From: Rapana venosa
Taxonomy: Eukaryota; Mollusca; Gastropoda; Neogastropoda; Muricidae
Length of the DNA stretch: 64,000 nt
Reading direction: 5' to 3'
NCBI GenBank assembly: GCA_028751875.1
Contig: CM054140.1
Location: 45,857,895 to 45,921,894, forward strand
Of this stretch, positions 1-14,102 are shown piece after piece. Under the pieces are notes generated by a model. That model was given only the letters and a program-made list of their open reading frames with translations, had not been told where the DNA came from and did not search any database. The number at the start of each line of letters is the position of its first letter. Position 1 is the stretch's first letter. The position numbers and the translations under genes were made by a program.

Positions 1-545
1 TACGTTCCCTGTTCTGGTGTACGTGCGGTAGTGAATGTGTGCATTTCTGTGTGAGTCGGTGTTGAATTGGCAGCTTTGATGTAAATTAACAGTTATTTTT
101 TGGTCAGTGACCGAGTCATATGAAGTCACATGTGAGTGCTGAGCCTGGTACACATCTGGTGGTCAGTTGAAGTTGTGGGTGTTGGCAGGTCGCAGTCCTT
201 TTGGCAAGAGGAGTGGAAGACTAAGACAAAAGAAAAAATGTTTTTTTAATATTCATCGTAACTTGAAAGAAGCCCTCCCTTTGTGTACCAGAACTGGAGG
301 GAAGTAACAGTTTTATTCTGAGATTTAAAATTTTACAAGATTACAGTCCTGATATGGCCTCTATGGTCAGTGAGGTTATAAACAACAAGATTGGATTGGT
401 ATGTGTGTGTTAAATTTTGTGTGTTTTGCATGTGTGTCTGAAATAAGTGTGGTTAGAAACAAAACAAGAAGAGACAGTGGCTTTGTAGATTAGCCATCTA
501 CCGATCATAGATAATAATGTAAACTATAAATAGATATTTTTTCAG

Positions 546-630
546 AACTGACGACAAAGGAGATGTGGTTTCCATCAAATTTTCTCCAGACAAGCGGATC
601 TTGGCCATTCAAAGAACGCCCAGAACCGTG
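546..630 (+). CDS. RMC1: RMC1 exon (first in window)
   Basis: The acceptor is TTTTTTCAG and the donor GTAAGAAG. The first base completes a codon from the upstream exon, then 28 codons run TDDKGDVVSIKF to QRTPRTV and end in phase 0. It matches the N-terminal propeller of RMC1. Confidence 0.85.
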
Positions 631-3600
631 GTAAGAAGTTAAAGAAGTATGATTCGGGCAACAGTACATTCAAATGCAGAACCCTGCTGTGTAAAACGTG
701 AAAAGAACTACAGCACATCTTAACTTTTTGTGGAGGTAGTGTTTTACTGAAAATCATGTGGGAAAAGCATTTGTTTGTTTAGGGTGTGGGTGGGTGTGTG
801 TGTGAGGGAAAGGGAGGGGGTGTTTTCTTCTTAATAGGGACGGTTGCCATCTTCAGGGTCTTCACTTGCATAACTTTGTATGCTCTGATGCGCACACGTT
901 AAATCCTGTTCCGCTTTTCGTAAGAGTAGGCCATTGTGTGCCGATAGGAAGAGATGACAGAATCGACAAAACTGCATACACATGGGGACTGGATGTAAAA
1001 AAGCACATATGTGCTTATTCCATTATCCTCAATATAAAAAGAATAAAATAAATTTAAAAATTTTTTTAAAGTAATGCATTTTGGCACAACTGGAATTAAA
1101 GAGGCTCACGTTATTTTGAAAAGTAAGGGGGGAAAAAACCCACCTCAGTAGTTTCACTTTCGCTGAAGACAAAATTGGCATATCATCAGTAGTCATGTCG
1201 GGCACCAGAACGTAAACACTGAGAAGTATTATGTTACCTGTCCCAGTCAGAGAAAAATGTATTAGGTATACCACAAATTCCATGAAGTAAGACTGCACTG
1301 GCCATTTGAAAAAAAAGGTATTTTTAGGTAAACGAGGATTTAAAATCCCCCTTGTGGATGCCATGGGCCTATCGGTATAAATAGCATCCTCACCTTCTGG
1401 AAATTCTCTGCTTGGAATTCCTTCTTTTCTATCCCGCTCTTTATTTCTGCTTTATTCTTTTACTTCTTGTTACCTCCTTCTTGTCTATTTTCTGCCTTGT
1501 TGGTCCATTCTCCTGCCTTTCTTCCAGAAAGACACAAAAGATGATAATTCTCTCCCATGCCGCAGTCGGATGCGCTGGGCCTAACTAGTCTGGCACTTAA
1601 TGGCAGCATTTTTGTTCATATGACAGACAACAGTAGTTGAAGGAGAAACAAAAAAGAAGAAACAAAATCTTATGTTTAAGGTGATGTTTTAATGGACTGA
1701 ATGTTTTTGTTTTCCCATTTCTTTATAGAATGCTCCCCCCCTTTTAAAAAAATTTTTTTTATAGTTGCTGTCTGTTCACTATTCACAAGATAATTGGGAA
1801 ATCTTCCTTTTTTTTTTATTTTATAGTCTAGTTCCCCATATATAGCAATTTTACCTGAAGTAATAGATTTTGTAGGCTTTAAATTGTTTTGTCTTTCATC
1901 AACAGGATTATGTGAACTTCAGAGAAGACATGACCTCCGAGCAGCAAGAGTATACGCACCAGTGTAAAGTAAGTGCACATTTGGGGGCTGTGTTATTTTT
2001 TGTTGTTGTTTATGTACATGGGTAACTTGGAGTGTGGGTGGGGGTTTTTGTGTATGCAACTGCATTGCCAGATTTTGATAGGGTTGTTTGTATGTGTATG
2101 CATGTTTACATGCCTGTGCAAGTGAACATGTGTATGCTTGTGATTTATAAGCAAACCCTATCACGAGAACACAAGCACCCTTGGTGCTGTGGTCAGCATG
2201 TTGGACTTTCACTGCAAAATGTGTGGGTTTGAATCCTGTCAGCACCGAAGTCGGATGCACTAGGCCTGACATATCAGGCACTTAACAGCGGTGCAACCCA
2301 TTTTCGCTCATGTGACAGACAACAATAGTTGCTGTCTGAGTGTTCGAAGAAGAAGAATTATGTGAGAAGCTTTGTTACTGTATGAGATTTTTTGGATGCC
2401 ATCATGTGTATGGTATGCAGAATTTGCACATCATTGCTGTTGTTTATAGTGTAAATGTTTGGTAATTATCAGAAACATGAAAATAGTCATTGTACACCGG
2501 TAGCTCCTCTTGCACATGGAGTGGAATTGTTATTTAACCTTTTCTTTACCAGTAACCAGAAGGAAGGTGCAGGATGGTTAAGATGTTTGCCTGCCAACAA
2601 GTAAACTGTGAGGTTCTGGGTTCGATTCCCAGCCTCGCCCTTTCTTCCCAGTTTGACAAAAAAATCAAACTGAATGTCAAAGTCCTTCGGATGAGATTAT
2701 AAACCAAGGCCCTGTGTGCGAACACATGCAGAACATCTTGCGCACACGTTAAATCCTGTTCCGCTGTTCGAAAGAGTAGGCCATTGTGTGCCGGTGGGAA
2801 CAGATGACAAAATTTAAAAAACCGCATACACACGCATACATTTTTGTTAAAAAAGATTTTAAATGTCATCTGAGCGCTTTGATTTGTTGCTTTACAAGAT
2901 TCAGCGCTATATAAATTCCATACATTATTATTATTATCATTATTATTAACCCGCTATAGGGTAACCAACCATCTGCTAACCCTTCCCTCTGTGTCACCCA
3001 CTACTGGGTTACGGTAGTATACAAATGCTCACAGTGCTTGTGTGCTGGGAAAGAGGGGTTCTCTCCCTAATGTAGGGGTAGTGTTAAAAATCCTGCTTCA
3101 TGGATTTCTTGACGGACATTGCATTGCATGTATATGTATGAAATGTTCTGCTTATAGTGTCATTCCATGGATAAACTGACAACTGAACTGAAACTTTTAT
3201 GTCAGACATTGGTTGGTTGTTTTTTTTGTTTGGATTTTTGGGGGGGGGTTCGTCAGATTTGTTTGTTTTTGCATTTATTCTTTTGTTTGTATACTTGTTT
3301 GTTTTTTTAATTTTTTTTTATTTTTTTATTTTATTCTTTTATATTGATAATGGAATAAACACTTATGTGCTTTTTAACATCCAGTTCCCGTGTATATGCA
3401 GTTTTTGTAAATTCTGTCATCTGTTCCCACCGGCACACAATGGCCTACTCTTACGAAAAGCGGAACAGGGTTTAATGTGTGCGCAAGATGTTCTGCGTGC
3501 GTTCGCACACAGGGTCTCGGTTTATAGTCGCATCCGAAAGACTTGGGGAGAGTGGAGTCTGCTCTGATGTTAACTCCAGGGGAAAATATCCCCTTGGATG

Positions 3601-6600
3601 GGAATCGAACCCGGGTCATCAGATTGCAAACGCAATGGTCTAACCACTAGGCTATCCCGTCCCATTTGTTTTTTTAAGGAGAGTGGAGGAGTTGTTTTGG
3701 ACTTTGGGAAAGGGGGGGAGGGGGAGGGGTTACGAAGACAGAAAATCATTGGGTGTTTGTCATATTCTTTTTTTTTTTCAAACTGTGTAGTACAAATGCC
3801 TTCATATATTAGCTTCATAAAGTGAAGAATTTTATTTTATTCATGAACTTTTGTTAATTTTGGGGACTTTTTTGTTTTGTTGGTTGGGTTTGTTGTTTTA
3901 GTTTGTTTTGGGGTTTTGTTTTGGGAGGGGGAGAGTTTGTTTGTTGGTTGGTTTTTTTGGGGGGTGGGTCTGTTTTTATTTGTGGAGGTGATTCTTGTTT
4001 TGGGAGGGGGGGGGGGGGGGGGGGGGGGGGGGTTGTACTGGTTATATTTCATTGTTATAAAATGACAGCCCTAATATGGCCTGTGTGGTCAGCAGGCCTG
4101 TAACTGGCAACAAGATTGGATTGGATTGGACTGGATTTGTTTGTAATTCATGATCATCTGTATGCATGGTTACGTTTTTATGCCTGACAATAATAACACT
4201 TACAGCAAACATCCTGTGACCGATGACGATGATGATGATGACAAGGATGATGATGATGTTTGCAGGCCAAAGCTGACCTGCTGGGGTTTGTGTGGACAGG
4301 GGTCAATGAGGTCGTCTACGTCACCACTAAGGGCATAGAGCAATATCAGGTAATACACTCTGCCTCTGTGTCTGCAGGCTTTTTCCGTCTGATATGAGTG
4401 AAAGTGTTATAGTTTGTCATTATGAACAAGGTTGTTTTAAGGAATCCAGATTTGGTTTTATCCCACTTTATGTAATAATAATAATAAATGGAATTTGTAT
4501 AGCGCTATATCTTGCAAAGACAAATCAGAGCGCTTAATTTTATGTGTGGTTGGGTTGACACTTATGGTTGGCCAGGGCATTGATACAAGGAATGACAGGA
4601 GAGTTGATTTTTATTTGTTTTAATCTGTATATAGTTGCACAGTTTCAATCTGAGATTTAAAATTTTATGAGGTGATAGCCCTGATATGGCCTCTGAGGTT
4701 AGCAGGGCTGTAAACAAGAAGATTGGATTGGATTGCAAGGAACAATAAATAGGCTATCACTATATAAGTTATTAAGAAAAGTACATTTATTTATTTTAAT
4801 TCATAATCAGACTTTTGGAAGCACTTTTTTTTTCACTGTTCAGAATAAACTTGTATTGACTTTATTGGCTTTTTTGCATTGTCACCTAGAGTATGTGTGC
4901 AAAAATGTGATAGTACTCATAGCTTAGTATGTACATTTATGAGTGTGTGTGAGTGTGAATGCCTGTGTATATGCGTGTATGTGCGTGTATGCTTGTGTGC
5001 CTGTGTGTGCACACGTGCGGGGGCTTGGATGTGTGTGTTAGTGTTCTTTTCGTTTTCTTATACAGTTTTACGTCTTTTCACTATGAGTAATATTAGATGA
5101 AAAATGTGTGTGTGTATACTCATGTGGCCTCCTGTTTCTAACAATGTTCAGATTCTGCCAGAGAAGAAATCCTTCAAAGCGGTCAAGTCGGTCAATCTGG
5201 ACATCAAGTGGTACTTCTGGCTGGTCAGTCAGCTTTTCTTTCCTTTTTTCTTTTTAGAGTGTGCATTTGTGTGTGTAGTTGTGTCTGTGTAATTTCACGT
5301 CTGTTCATTCAAAGTTATATTGGACCACAAGAAAAGGTAAAGATTTATAAAATGGTGTCACATTTAGAGAATGTGTGTGTGAGGCAGAAAGAGTGGAATT
5401 TTTTTTTGCTTTTAAACTAAGATGTGACATAAGAGAAGCTTATGACGAGATTGTTTTGGGTTTTTTGTTTGGGTTTTTTGTGTGTATTTGTTTTTTGGGG
5501 GTCAGGATGTTTTACTGTTGTTAAGAGGGGAGGGGGGGAGCGGGTTGTTGCTTGGTTGGTTTGGGTGTGTTTGATTTGTTTTCTGTTTCTTCTTAATGAG
5601 GTTGTGCCAAGTCTTAAGCTTCCGCACTCCTCTCCTTTACTGTGACGTGCCGAAGCTTAAGATTTGGCGGAATTAAGATTTTTTTTTTTTTTTAAACTAC
5701 TCTATACGATGTTCAACTGGAGGGAAAGTACTCTGGCCTGTAGGGCAATCATTTTTCTAAACACAGTTGCTTTCCTTGATCATAAGCTTGCCTAGTTTGC
5801 ATGTGTTGGCTACTTTTCTTTGACATGTTGACAAGCATATTCTTTGGGATTTCGGGCTCTCCCGTGTTATGATTTTAAAAACAAAAGTTGTATAGTGCAA
5901 AAAGTGACATCAGATGGAGTCAGCCAGCTTCAGGGAACTTTTACTTTGGTGAAAAATCATCACATTGTTTCAAGGGGACTAGTTGATGAACAGTTCAAGC
6001 CATGTAAGATAGGCAGCCTTAATTTTCAAAACTTATTTATTTTTCCCCATTCATTGACATATTTTGAAACTTTTTAAAAAATGATTACAGTCATCTATTG
6101 AAAAGCTGTATAACAATCTCAAAAGTAGACATAATACACTTTTCAAAGATGTATAATGTGTATGTCTTTATTATGTTTGATAAATGTGCTGATTTTTTCA
6201 AATATGGCCAAAATCATGCATCACCACAAAATAACGGGATCCATTTCGCTGCGACTCCATTGAGTTTATGGGAATATTACTCATAGGTTCTATTCAGACC
6301 ATGATGAAGCACAGGCAGCATGTTATGTGTATGTTTACAGCCATACCATTCAACTTCATTTTTTTTTTTTTTTTGGTCCTAACTTCGTGCACTTTCTCAT
6401 GCCTACAGCCTCTGATGCTATTACTTTTTTTTTAATGGAGGGGGGGGGAGGGTTCACTCTCTACCCTCACTTTCCCTCTCAGAATCTGCCTCTTGTCCTT
6501 TATCCCCTTTCTGTTCTTAGTCTGGCGGTTTTCTGTCCCCTTTGGTCCCAGTTGCATTCTGTCTCTTTCTCTTTCTGTCTTTGTCTGTCAGTGTCTATCC

Positions 6601-6619
6601 ATCTGTCCCTCTCTCTCTG

Positions 6620-6650
<31 letters not shown>

Positions 6651-6709
6651 ACTCTCACTCTCACACACACACCCTCTCCCTCCTCCCTCTCTCTCTTCTC
6701 CCTCCCTCC

Positions 6710-6793
<84 letters not shown>

Positions 6794-9700
6794 CCCCCCC
6801 TCTCCCTCCTTCTCTCTCTCTCACATATATCTGTATCTGTTACTGTGCACGCCTATGAAGCCAATGGTCAGGCCAGGAGTGTGGTGTGTTTTTTCTTGTT
6901 TTTACTTTCGGTCCCTTGCATTGCAGGTTATATATTCTCTCATAAACCATGTACATCCCCATCCACAAGCAAACATTCATGTAGTAGCATGTTGACGATG
7001 CAATTTTAGTATTTTAAAAAAAAAAAAGGTAAAGGAGTCCCATAATTTATAAGGTCATAGGGGAGCGAGGCGTCAGAGACCTCACTTCTCTAGGGCCAGC
7101 ATATTGAGGGCGGCGCCCATCTCCTTTCCCTCGCTGCTTTACCTTCCCTGACCCTAAAGAGGGCAGGTACCCATTTACAGCTGGGTGAACTGGGGGAACT
7201 GTACTGAAGCCAAGGCGCGCAAACGGTCACCCATCCAACTGGTAACCACGCTCGACGCTGCTTAACTTGGCTGGGGGTAAGCGAGTGCTCCGACCACTGA
7301 GCTATCCCGTCCTGCGATTTTAGTACACGTATCAAAGTTTCAATGATGATGTTGTTTTCTGTTTTCAGGCCAGTTCTGGGTTCTTGCTGCTGTCCACAGG
7401 GAGCCTGGGCAACACCCTCCACCCTGTGCAGTTCAAGGTCAGTGTCCACCTGCCCTCCCTCCCTCCCTCTCTTTGTCGCTTTGTGACTGATCAGCGTGTA
7501 CATTGCCCACCAATGTTTCCAGGCATTTTTCTGTTAAATTCCGAGTCAGCTTTTTGTTCTATCACTCTCCTTAGTTTTCATCGTTTTTGTCATTTCTTCT
7601 TTTCTTTGTTTATTTTTTATTTTTTGTATTTTTGCCTTCCTTCGTCTTTTTGCCTCTCTTCTTTACACGAACCATGATCCTCCGCCCCCCCTTTTTTTTT
7701 CAATATATCCATGGCTATATTGTGATGTTATGTTCCAAATTGTGCCTGGTGTGAATGCCTTTTACTGCCTGCATAGTGAGCAAAACTGTTGTGGTTTGGG
7801 GTCATTTTGGGGAGGTCCTTTTTTTTTTTCCTCTCCTAGGCTACAGCTCTGAGGTTTACCAATGGTGAGATAATTGCGTATGCAGCCGTTTTTATCCATC
7901 GTTAAAGTAGCTGTTTTCTGACTTCGGGAATGATGTCAATACAAAAGCAGTGTGCATTAAAACTTTTTGTCATCCGTTAATGGTTCGAACAGCTTACTCC
8001 TAAAGGCAGAACGGGTTTTAACGTGTGTGCAATATGTTCTGTGTGCAATCACAAACAGGGCATGAGTTTATAGTCTCATCCACAGAATTTGCAAAGGAGT
8101 GGAGACAGCACTGATGTCAACTCCAAGGGAAAATCTGGTTTGGGTTTTATCTTGTTTTATGTTTGGTTGATGTGGCTTCTCCCACAACATGGTGACCATC
8201 CAGGTTTGACCCTTATGGTTGGTCTTGGCGTTGGTTGATACAAGGAACGGCACTAGAGTTGGTTTTATACCCAGTTTGAATCTGTATGTAGTTGCACAGT
8301 TTCATTCTGAGATTTGAATTTTTTCGAGGTGACAGCCCTGATATGGCCTCTGTGGTCGGTGGGACCATAAACAAGAAGATTGGATAGGAACGTACCTGCA
8401 GGCTTGGTATATCATGTAACTAAAGCGTTAGGAATGAGTATGTGGTGTGCATGTGAGCTTCGTTGGACATTCTCATAGATTTGGAATATCATGTGGCTAT
8501 AGTAAAAGAAAGTGGTTAAAGGGTGTATACCCATGTTTGGTGTGGATGTACCCTCGGACTTGGGCGTATATTTTAGCCGTCGCAGTAAGAGGAAAAAGTG
8601 GTGTGTGGCGTACAGATGGGTGTGATGACACGACTGGCCAAGTTTGAGGTGGACCTGCCTTCCTTCCCCAAACCTCACAAACCCATGCTGCATGATCGCG
8701 ACGTCATCATGGCTGTCATGTGAGTGATGTGTCCGATTGTTTTGTGTCGTGTAGCGTGTAATGTTTAGTGTTGTGTAGCGTGTAATGTTTAGTGTTGTCA
8801 TGTAGTGTTTAGTATTGTCATGTAGCATGTAGTGTTGTGTCATACAGTGTGTAATGTTTGGTGTTGTGTCATGCAGCATGTAATGTTGTGTCATATAGTG
8901 TGTAATGGTTGGTGATGTTATGTCATGTGTTGTGTCATGCAGTGTGCAATGTTGTGTTGTGTCATGTAGCATGCAATGTTTATAGTGTTGTGTCAATAGC
9001 ATGCAATGTTTAGTGGTGTGTCATGTGGTGTGTAATGTTGTGTTGGGTCATGTAGCGTATAATGTTTAGTGTTGCGTCGTGTAATGTATCGTGTAGCATG
9101 TGATGTTTAGTGTTGTCATGCAGCGTGTAATGTTTAGTGTTGTGTGGTGTAATGTTTAGTGCTGCGTCGTGTAATGTGTTGTGTCATGTAGCGTGTAATG
9201 TTGTGTTGCGTGCCACTTCTCAGTCACAGCTGATTTCTCTACTTAAAATTTGGGCTGCTGTCCCCTGGGGATTTCCCTCTGGAAATGTTGGGAAGGAATT
9301 TGTGGAAGGGAGGTAATTGTGATTTGAAGAAATGCATTGATGTACACGTGTACTTTTCTCTGTGTGTGCTTTTTTTGTTGTTTTTGGACTGTCTGTATGG
9401 CTGTGTGAAAACTTAAAGGAAAAGAAAGTGTGTTTTTGTGTGGGAGAGATAGACTGTGTGTGTGTGTGTGTGCACATGTGTGTGTGCTTTAATCTCTGTA
9501 TGTATATATCTTACCCCCACATGCATGCACACACACACACTGTATGTATATATCTTACCCCCACATGCATGCGCACACACACACACTGTATGTATATATC
9601 TTACCCCCATATGCGCGTGTGCACACACACACGCACAAGTATACACTCGTACAAACTTGTGTGCTAGAACACAGAATTATACATATCTCAGTCCTTGTCT

Positions 9701-12484
9701 CCCTCTCTTTCTCTCTCTCTCTCTGTTATCTCTCTCTTTCTTTCTCTTCCCCCCCCCCCTCCCCCATACTTTTGTGATTAAAATACCAAAAAGATACTCC
9801 AGTTCAAGGCCCCCCCCCGCCCAAAAAACCAAAACATTTAGCTTTTTAAAAATTGTGAAAAATTAAAAACGGCAACAACAAAACTACATTTTGAAAGAGC
9901 TAAAACCAAACCCTATAAATATATGACTTAACAACTGCAAACGTAAACCCTTCCAGTTTCACAACAAAATTAAACCCCCAAAAGCTAAAAACCAAACCCT
10001 ATAAATATAGAAGACTTAACAACTGCAAACGTAAACCCTTCCAGTTTCACAACAAAATTAAACCCCCAAAAAGCTAAAAAGCAAACCCTATAAATATATA
10101 AGACTTAACAACTGCAAACATTGAACCTTTTCAGTTTCACATCAAAATTAAACCCCAAAAAAAGCTAAAAACCAAACCCTATAAGTATGTAAGACTTAAC
10201 AACTGCAAACATAAACCCTTTTCGGTTTCACAGCAAAATTAAACCCCAAAAAGCTAAAAACCAAACCCTATAAGTATGTAAGACTTAACAAGTGCAAAGG
10301 TTGATCGCTTTTGTGTTTCAGCTATGAGAACCTGTACGTGATTGTGCTGAGACACCCTCCCAATGCTGCTGCTGGGGCAGAGATTGTTATGTACCATGTG
10401 CTGAAGTGAGTGGGGGCCTGCCTTTCTTTCTTCCTTTGAACATTGGGGAGCTTTGAGCTCACTGTCTAGGTCATTCTGAGATCACTGCCTAGTATCTTAG
10501 GTTTTTGTCTGTTTTAAAGATTGTGTGTGCATGTGTGAGTGTGCGTGTGTGTGTGCGCGTGTGTGCATGTGTGTGCGCGTGTGTGCGTGTCGTGGTGTGT
10601 GTGTTAGCTCTTCAGTTTAACATCCTTCCACTAAATAGTGGTATTTATTTATTTTATTTTATTCTTTTATACCGGATGTGTGCGTGTGTGTGTGTGTGAG
10701 AGTGAGTGAGTGTGAAATTGTAAGCATGCGCGCCTCGGTGCGTGCATGCATGTGTGTGCGCATTTATCTTTTACAAATATTTTTGAATTTAAATTGTTTT
10801 TTCTCAAGGACAATGAATAAGCACTCGTGCACTTTTTAAAACAAAATTTTTTTTTTTTTTTTTTAAACATCCAGGTCTTGTGTGCATGCGGTTGTGTACA
10901 TTTTGTCATCTATTCCTGCCGGCGCACAATGGCCTACTCTTCCATATGGTGGAGCAGGTTTTGATTTGTGCGGATGTTCTTGTGTGTGTTTGCACTCAGG
11001 ATCTCAGTTTATTTGTTTGTGTGTCTGTGCTCTGTGAGTGTGTGCGTGTGTTGTGAGTGAGAGAAAGAGAGATTATGAAATATTACATAGATTTATCCAA
11101 GCATTGTCATTATGTAGAAGTCGGAATGCGGCTACCTTCATGGTGGGTAAAATCTCACCATTGAAGAACCTGGGAGCTCTTTCGTAAGTATTAACAATAA
11201 TTCTTTGCTATCACCATTTCATTCAAGGGAGCTCTTTCATAAGTATTAAAAATAATCCTTTGCTATCACCATTTCATTCAACAAATGCAAATATCTGTGA
11301 ATATTTAGATTTTTGCTTTTTTCTGTGATGTAAAAGAATAACTAAATAAAATAAAATAAATAAATAAAATAAATGTAACACATCTTTTTGTAAAGGTAAA
11401 TGTGGTCATTCTGGAATGAGGTGTCAGAGACCTCAGCTTCCCCACAGGCCAAGTGACGAAAACAAATATGAAGATGGAGAGAGAAAAGCATGTTTTGTAT
11501 TTTAAAAAATCCAGATTACCAACTTTTCATGCAGAATGCTATCCACACCCACCCATCCACCATGCTTTTTTATTGTTGGTTGGTTATTGGTTGGCTGGCT
11601 TGCTTGCTTTGGTTGGTTGGTTGGTTGCTTTGGTTGGTTGCTTTGGTTGGTTGGCTGGGTGCTTGCTTTGGTTGGTTGGCTGGCTGGCTAGTTGCTTGCT
11701 TTGGTTGGTTGGTTGGTTGGGTTTCACTTCCCCCAGCACAGGCTAACGGAGACGGTGCGGTGTGTTGCAGGGAGGGGCCAGCTCGTAAGACAGACGTGCT
11801 GAAGCTGGACATGAGTGGCCGGTTTGCCATCAACGTGGTGGACAGCCTGGTCATGGTGCATCACCAGGCCTCCAAGGTAAAACCACTAGAGGGATGGCTG
11901 AATCGAGCAGCTGGAAATACACTGTACAGCAGGGCTGCCTCCTGCTATGATGTAGTCATCGTAGTTTTCATAGTAGATTCAGTTTTATTCCTTGTTTAAA
12001 TCTGTATACAGTGGCACAGTTTTATTCAGGAATTAAAAGTTTACAAGATGACAGCCCTGATATGGGCTCTGTGGTCAGCAGAGCTATAAAGAAGATTGGA
12101 TTGGATTGGGTTTTTTAAAACAAAATTTGATTGGATTGGTTAGTTTTTATGGAAATTGATATAGAAGTGCATCTGAGAGTTGAACATTTTGATTCTCGCC
12201 TTATTATTAAAGAATACTTTTTAGGGGGTGCAGCACTATTGCACTTTGAGATTCTTCCTTTTAACTTTGTAAAAATAGGGAATTTAATGCAAAAAGGGGG
12301 TTATTCAATGACAGTGTGCAGAAGGATTATACTTTACAATATAGCATTTTGTTTCAACCAAAAAAATTTACTTAGTTGCTTGACAGTAGGGATTAAACAG
12401 CAAAACTTTAATATGTGTAGGGTTTTTTTCTTTTTTAAAATTTTTGTTAACATATATTATTTGTGGTAACCTGCTGGGTACCCC

Positions 12485-12517
<33 letters not shown>

Positions 12518-12574
12518 ACCTCTTTCCTCTCCCTCCTTCTCTCATCTCTCTCTCCTTCTCTCATCTCTCTCTCT

Positions 12575-12641
<67 letters not shown>

Positions 12642-14070
12642 CACACACACACACACGCTCTCTCTCCCTCACCTCTCTCTCTCTCTCTCTCTCGAATTCC
12701 AGATAAGATAAAAAAACCATAAAAACCCTATCTGTAAGGTAAGTTGATCAATCTGTGTGCATTTGAGGGAAGGATATAGGGGGCAGGGGCTGAAAAATCC
12801 CCCTTCTTTTTATTTGGGATTTTATTTTTTGAAATGCAAGAATCAGCATACCCATTTTTTTGTTTGTTGTGTTTTGTTTAAAACGTTACATATTCAGGAT
12901 ATGTTGCAGACGTCAGTGATATTTAAAACGTTAAATATTCAGGATATGTTGCAGACGTCGGTGATATTTGACATCCGGCTGGACGGGAAGTCAGACGGCT
13001 TTGTGAAGTACCATTACCCAGTGCTCTCCCCTCTGCCCATCAAACCCTTCAGGCTGCTGCTGCCCTGTATGTACTGCGGCATCAGGGTTTTCGTTTTCGT
13101 TTCTGTTGTTTTTCTTTGTTAGCGTGTGTTGATAATGTTGGCTTGTTTTCGTCATGTCTGTAGCATCAGTTTTTGTCTTTGTGCGAGTGTGTGTGGTTGT
13201 TTTTTGGTCAACATGTGCTGATAGTGTATCTGTTTTGTGATGGTATGGTTTAGTATAGTGAATGAAATGTTTTGACTCAAGATAATTATTTCTTGTGGAA
13301 AACAAACATGAATAAAGATATTTTTTATGTTAAAACAAACATCAGCCAACTTGGAGGGAAGTCGGCTAACATCACCAGTAACCAGACAAGCAGATAGGTC
13401 TTTAATGGATTAAAAAAAAAAATGTTATTCCATACAGAAGCAAAGCACTCCGCTAGGAAAGCAGCTTGCATTTTCTGCAGAGAAATCTGTACTGCTGTAT
13501 GATAATACAAAGGGAAAGTGGCTTGAAGCTTCTGTCATCTGTGGTGACACTTTATGACAATACAACAGGGAGAGCAGCTTGAAGTTTGTGGCGAGAAATT
13601 AGTGGGGACTATAATACTATTGACATAACACAGTATGAAAAAGTGGGTCAGTTTTTGTGTGTAAGAATTACAAGCTGTGTAATTCTGTGTGTAAGAAGTC
13701 TGTGGATGTGATTGGCTCTGTGTGTGAGTGGGTATGTTTTGATAGCTGATCAAAAAAAGGACTGATGGTAACTTGTGTTTTTCAGCGGTCAACATGCAGG
13801 CTTGCACGGACAAAACGGAATTTTTCTGTGAACTCTGTATCCTTCCTGCCTGCTGTGGTGGTTGAGAACTTGAATTTTGTGTAGAGAATTCAGATTCATC
13901 TCGTTCAGAAAAAGCTACCATAGTACTTAAAGGTCAGGAGGGAAAAATTTCCAACATTCTTTTTTTATTATTGTATTCTGAGTTTCGGGGTTAGGTAGAC
14001 CGCATTTCTTGGTTGGTTGTGTTTATCTTCAGCTTTGTTTAATTGTGCAAACTGGAGAGTGTGTGTTTGC

Positions 14071-14102
<32 letters not shown>

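Noticed and set aside
6327..7009. Long Leu/Ser and Arg/Glu reading frames over CT repeats (also 12444-12722 and 23293-23971)
   Set aside because: They are microsatellite translations open in several frames on both strands, with no codon bias or family match.
7090..7503. 137-codon minus-strand frame
   Set aside because: It covers SINE-C and the antisense of an RMC1 exon.
9362..9866. Cys/Val and His/Thr frames at 9362-9866
   Set aside because: They come from GT/CA microsatellites.
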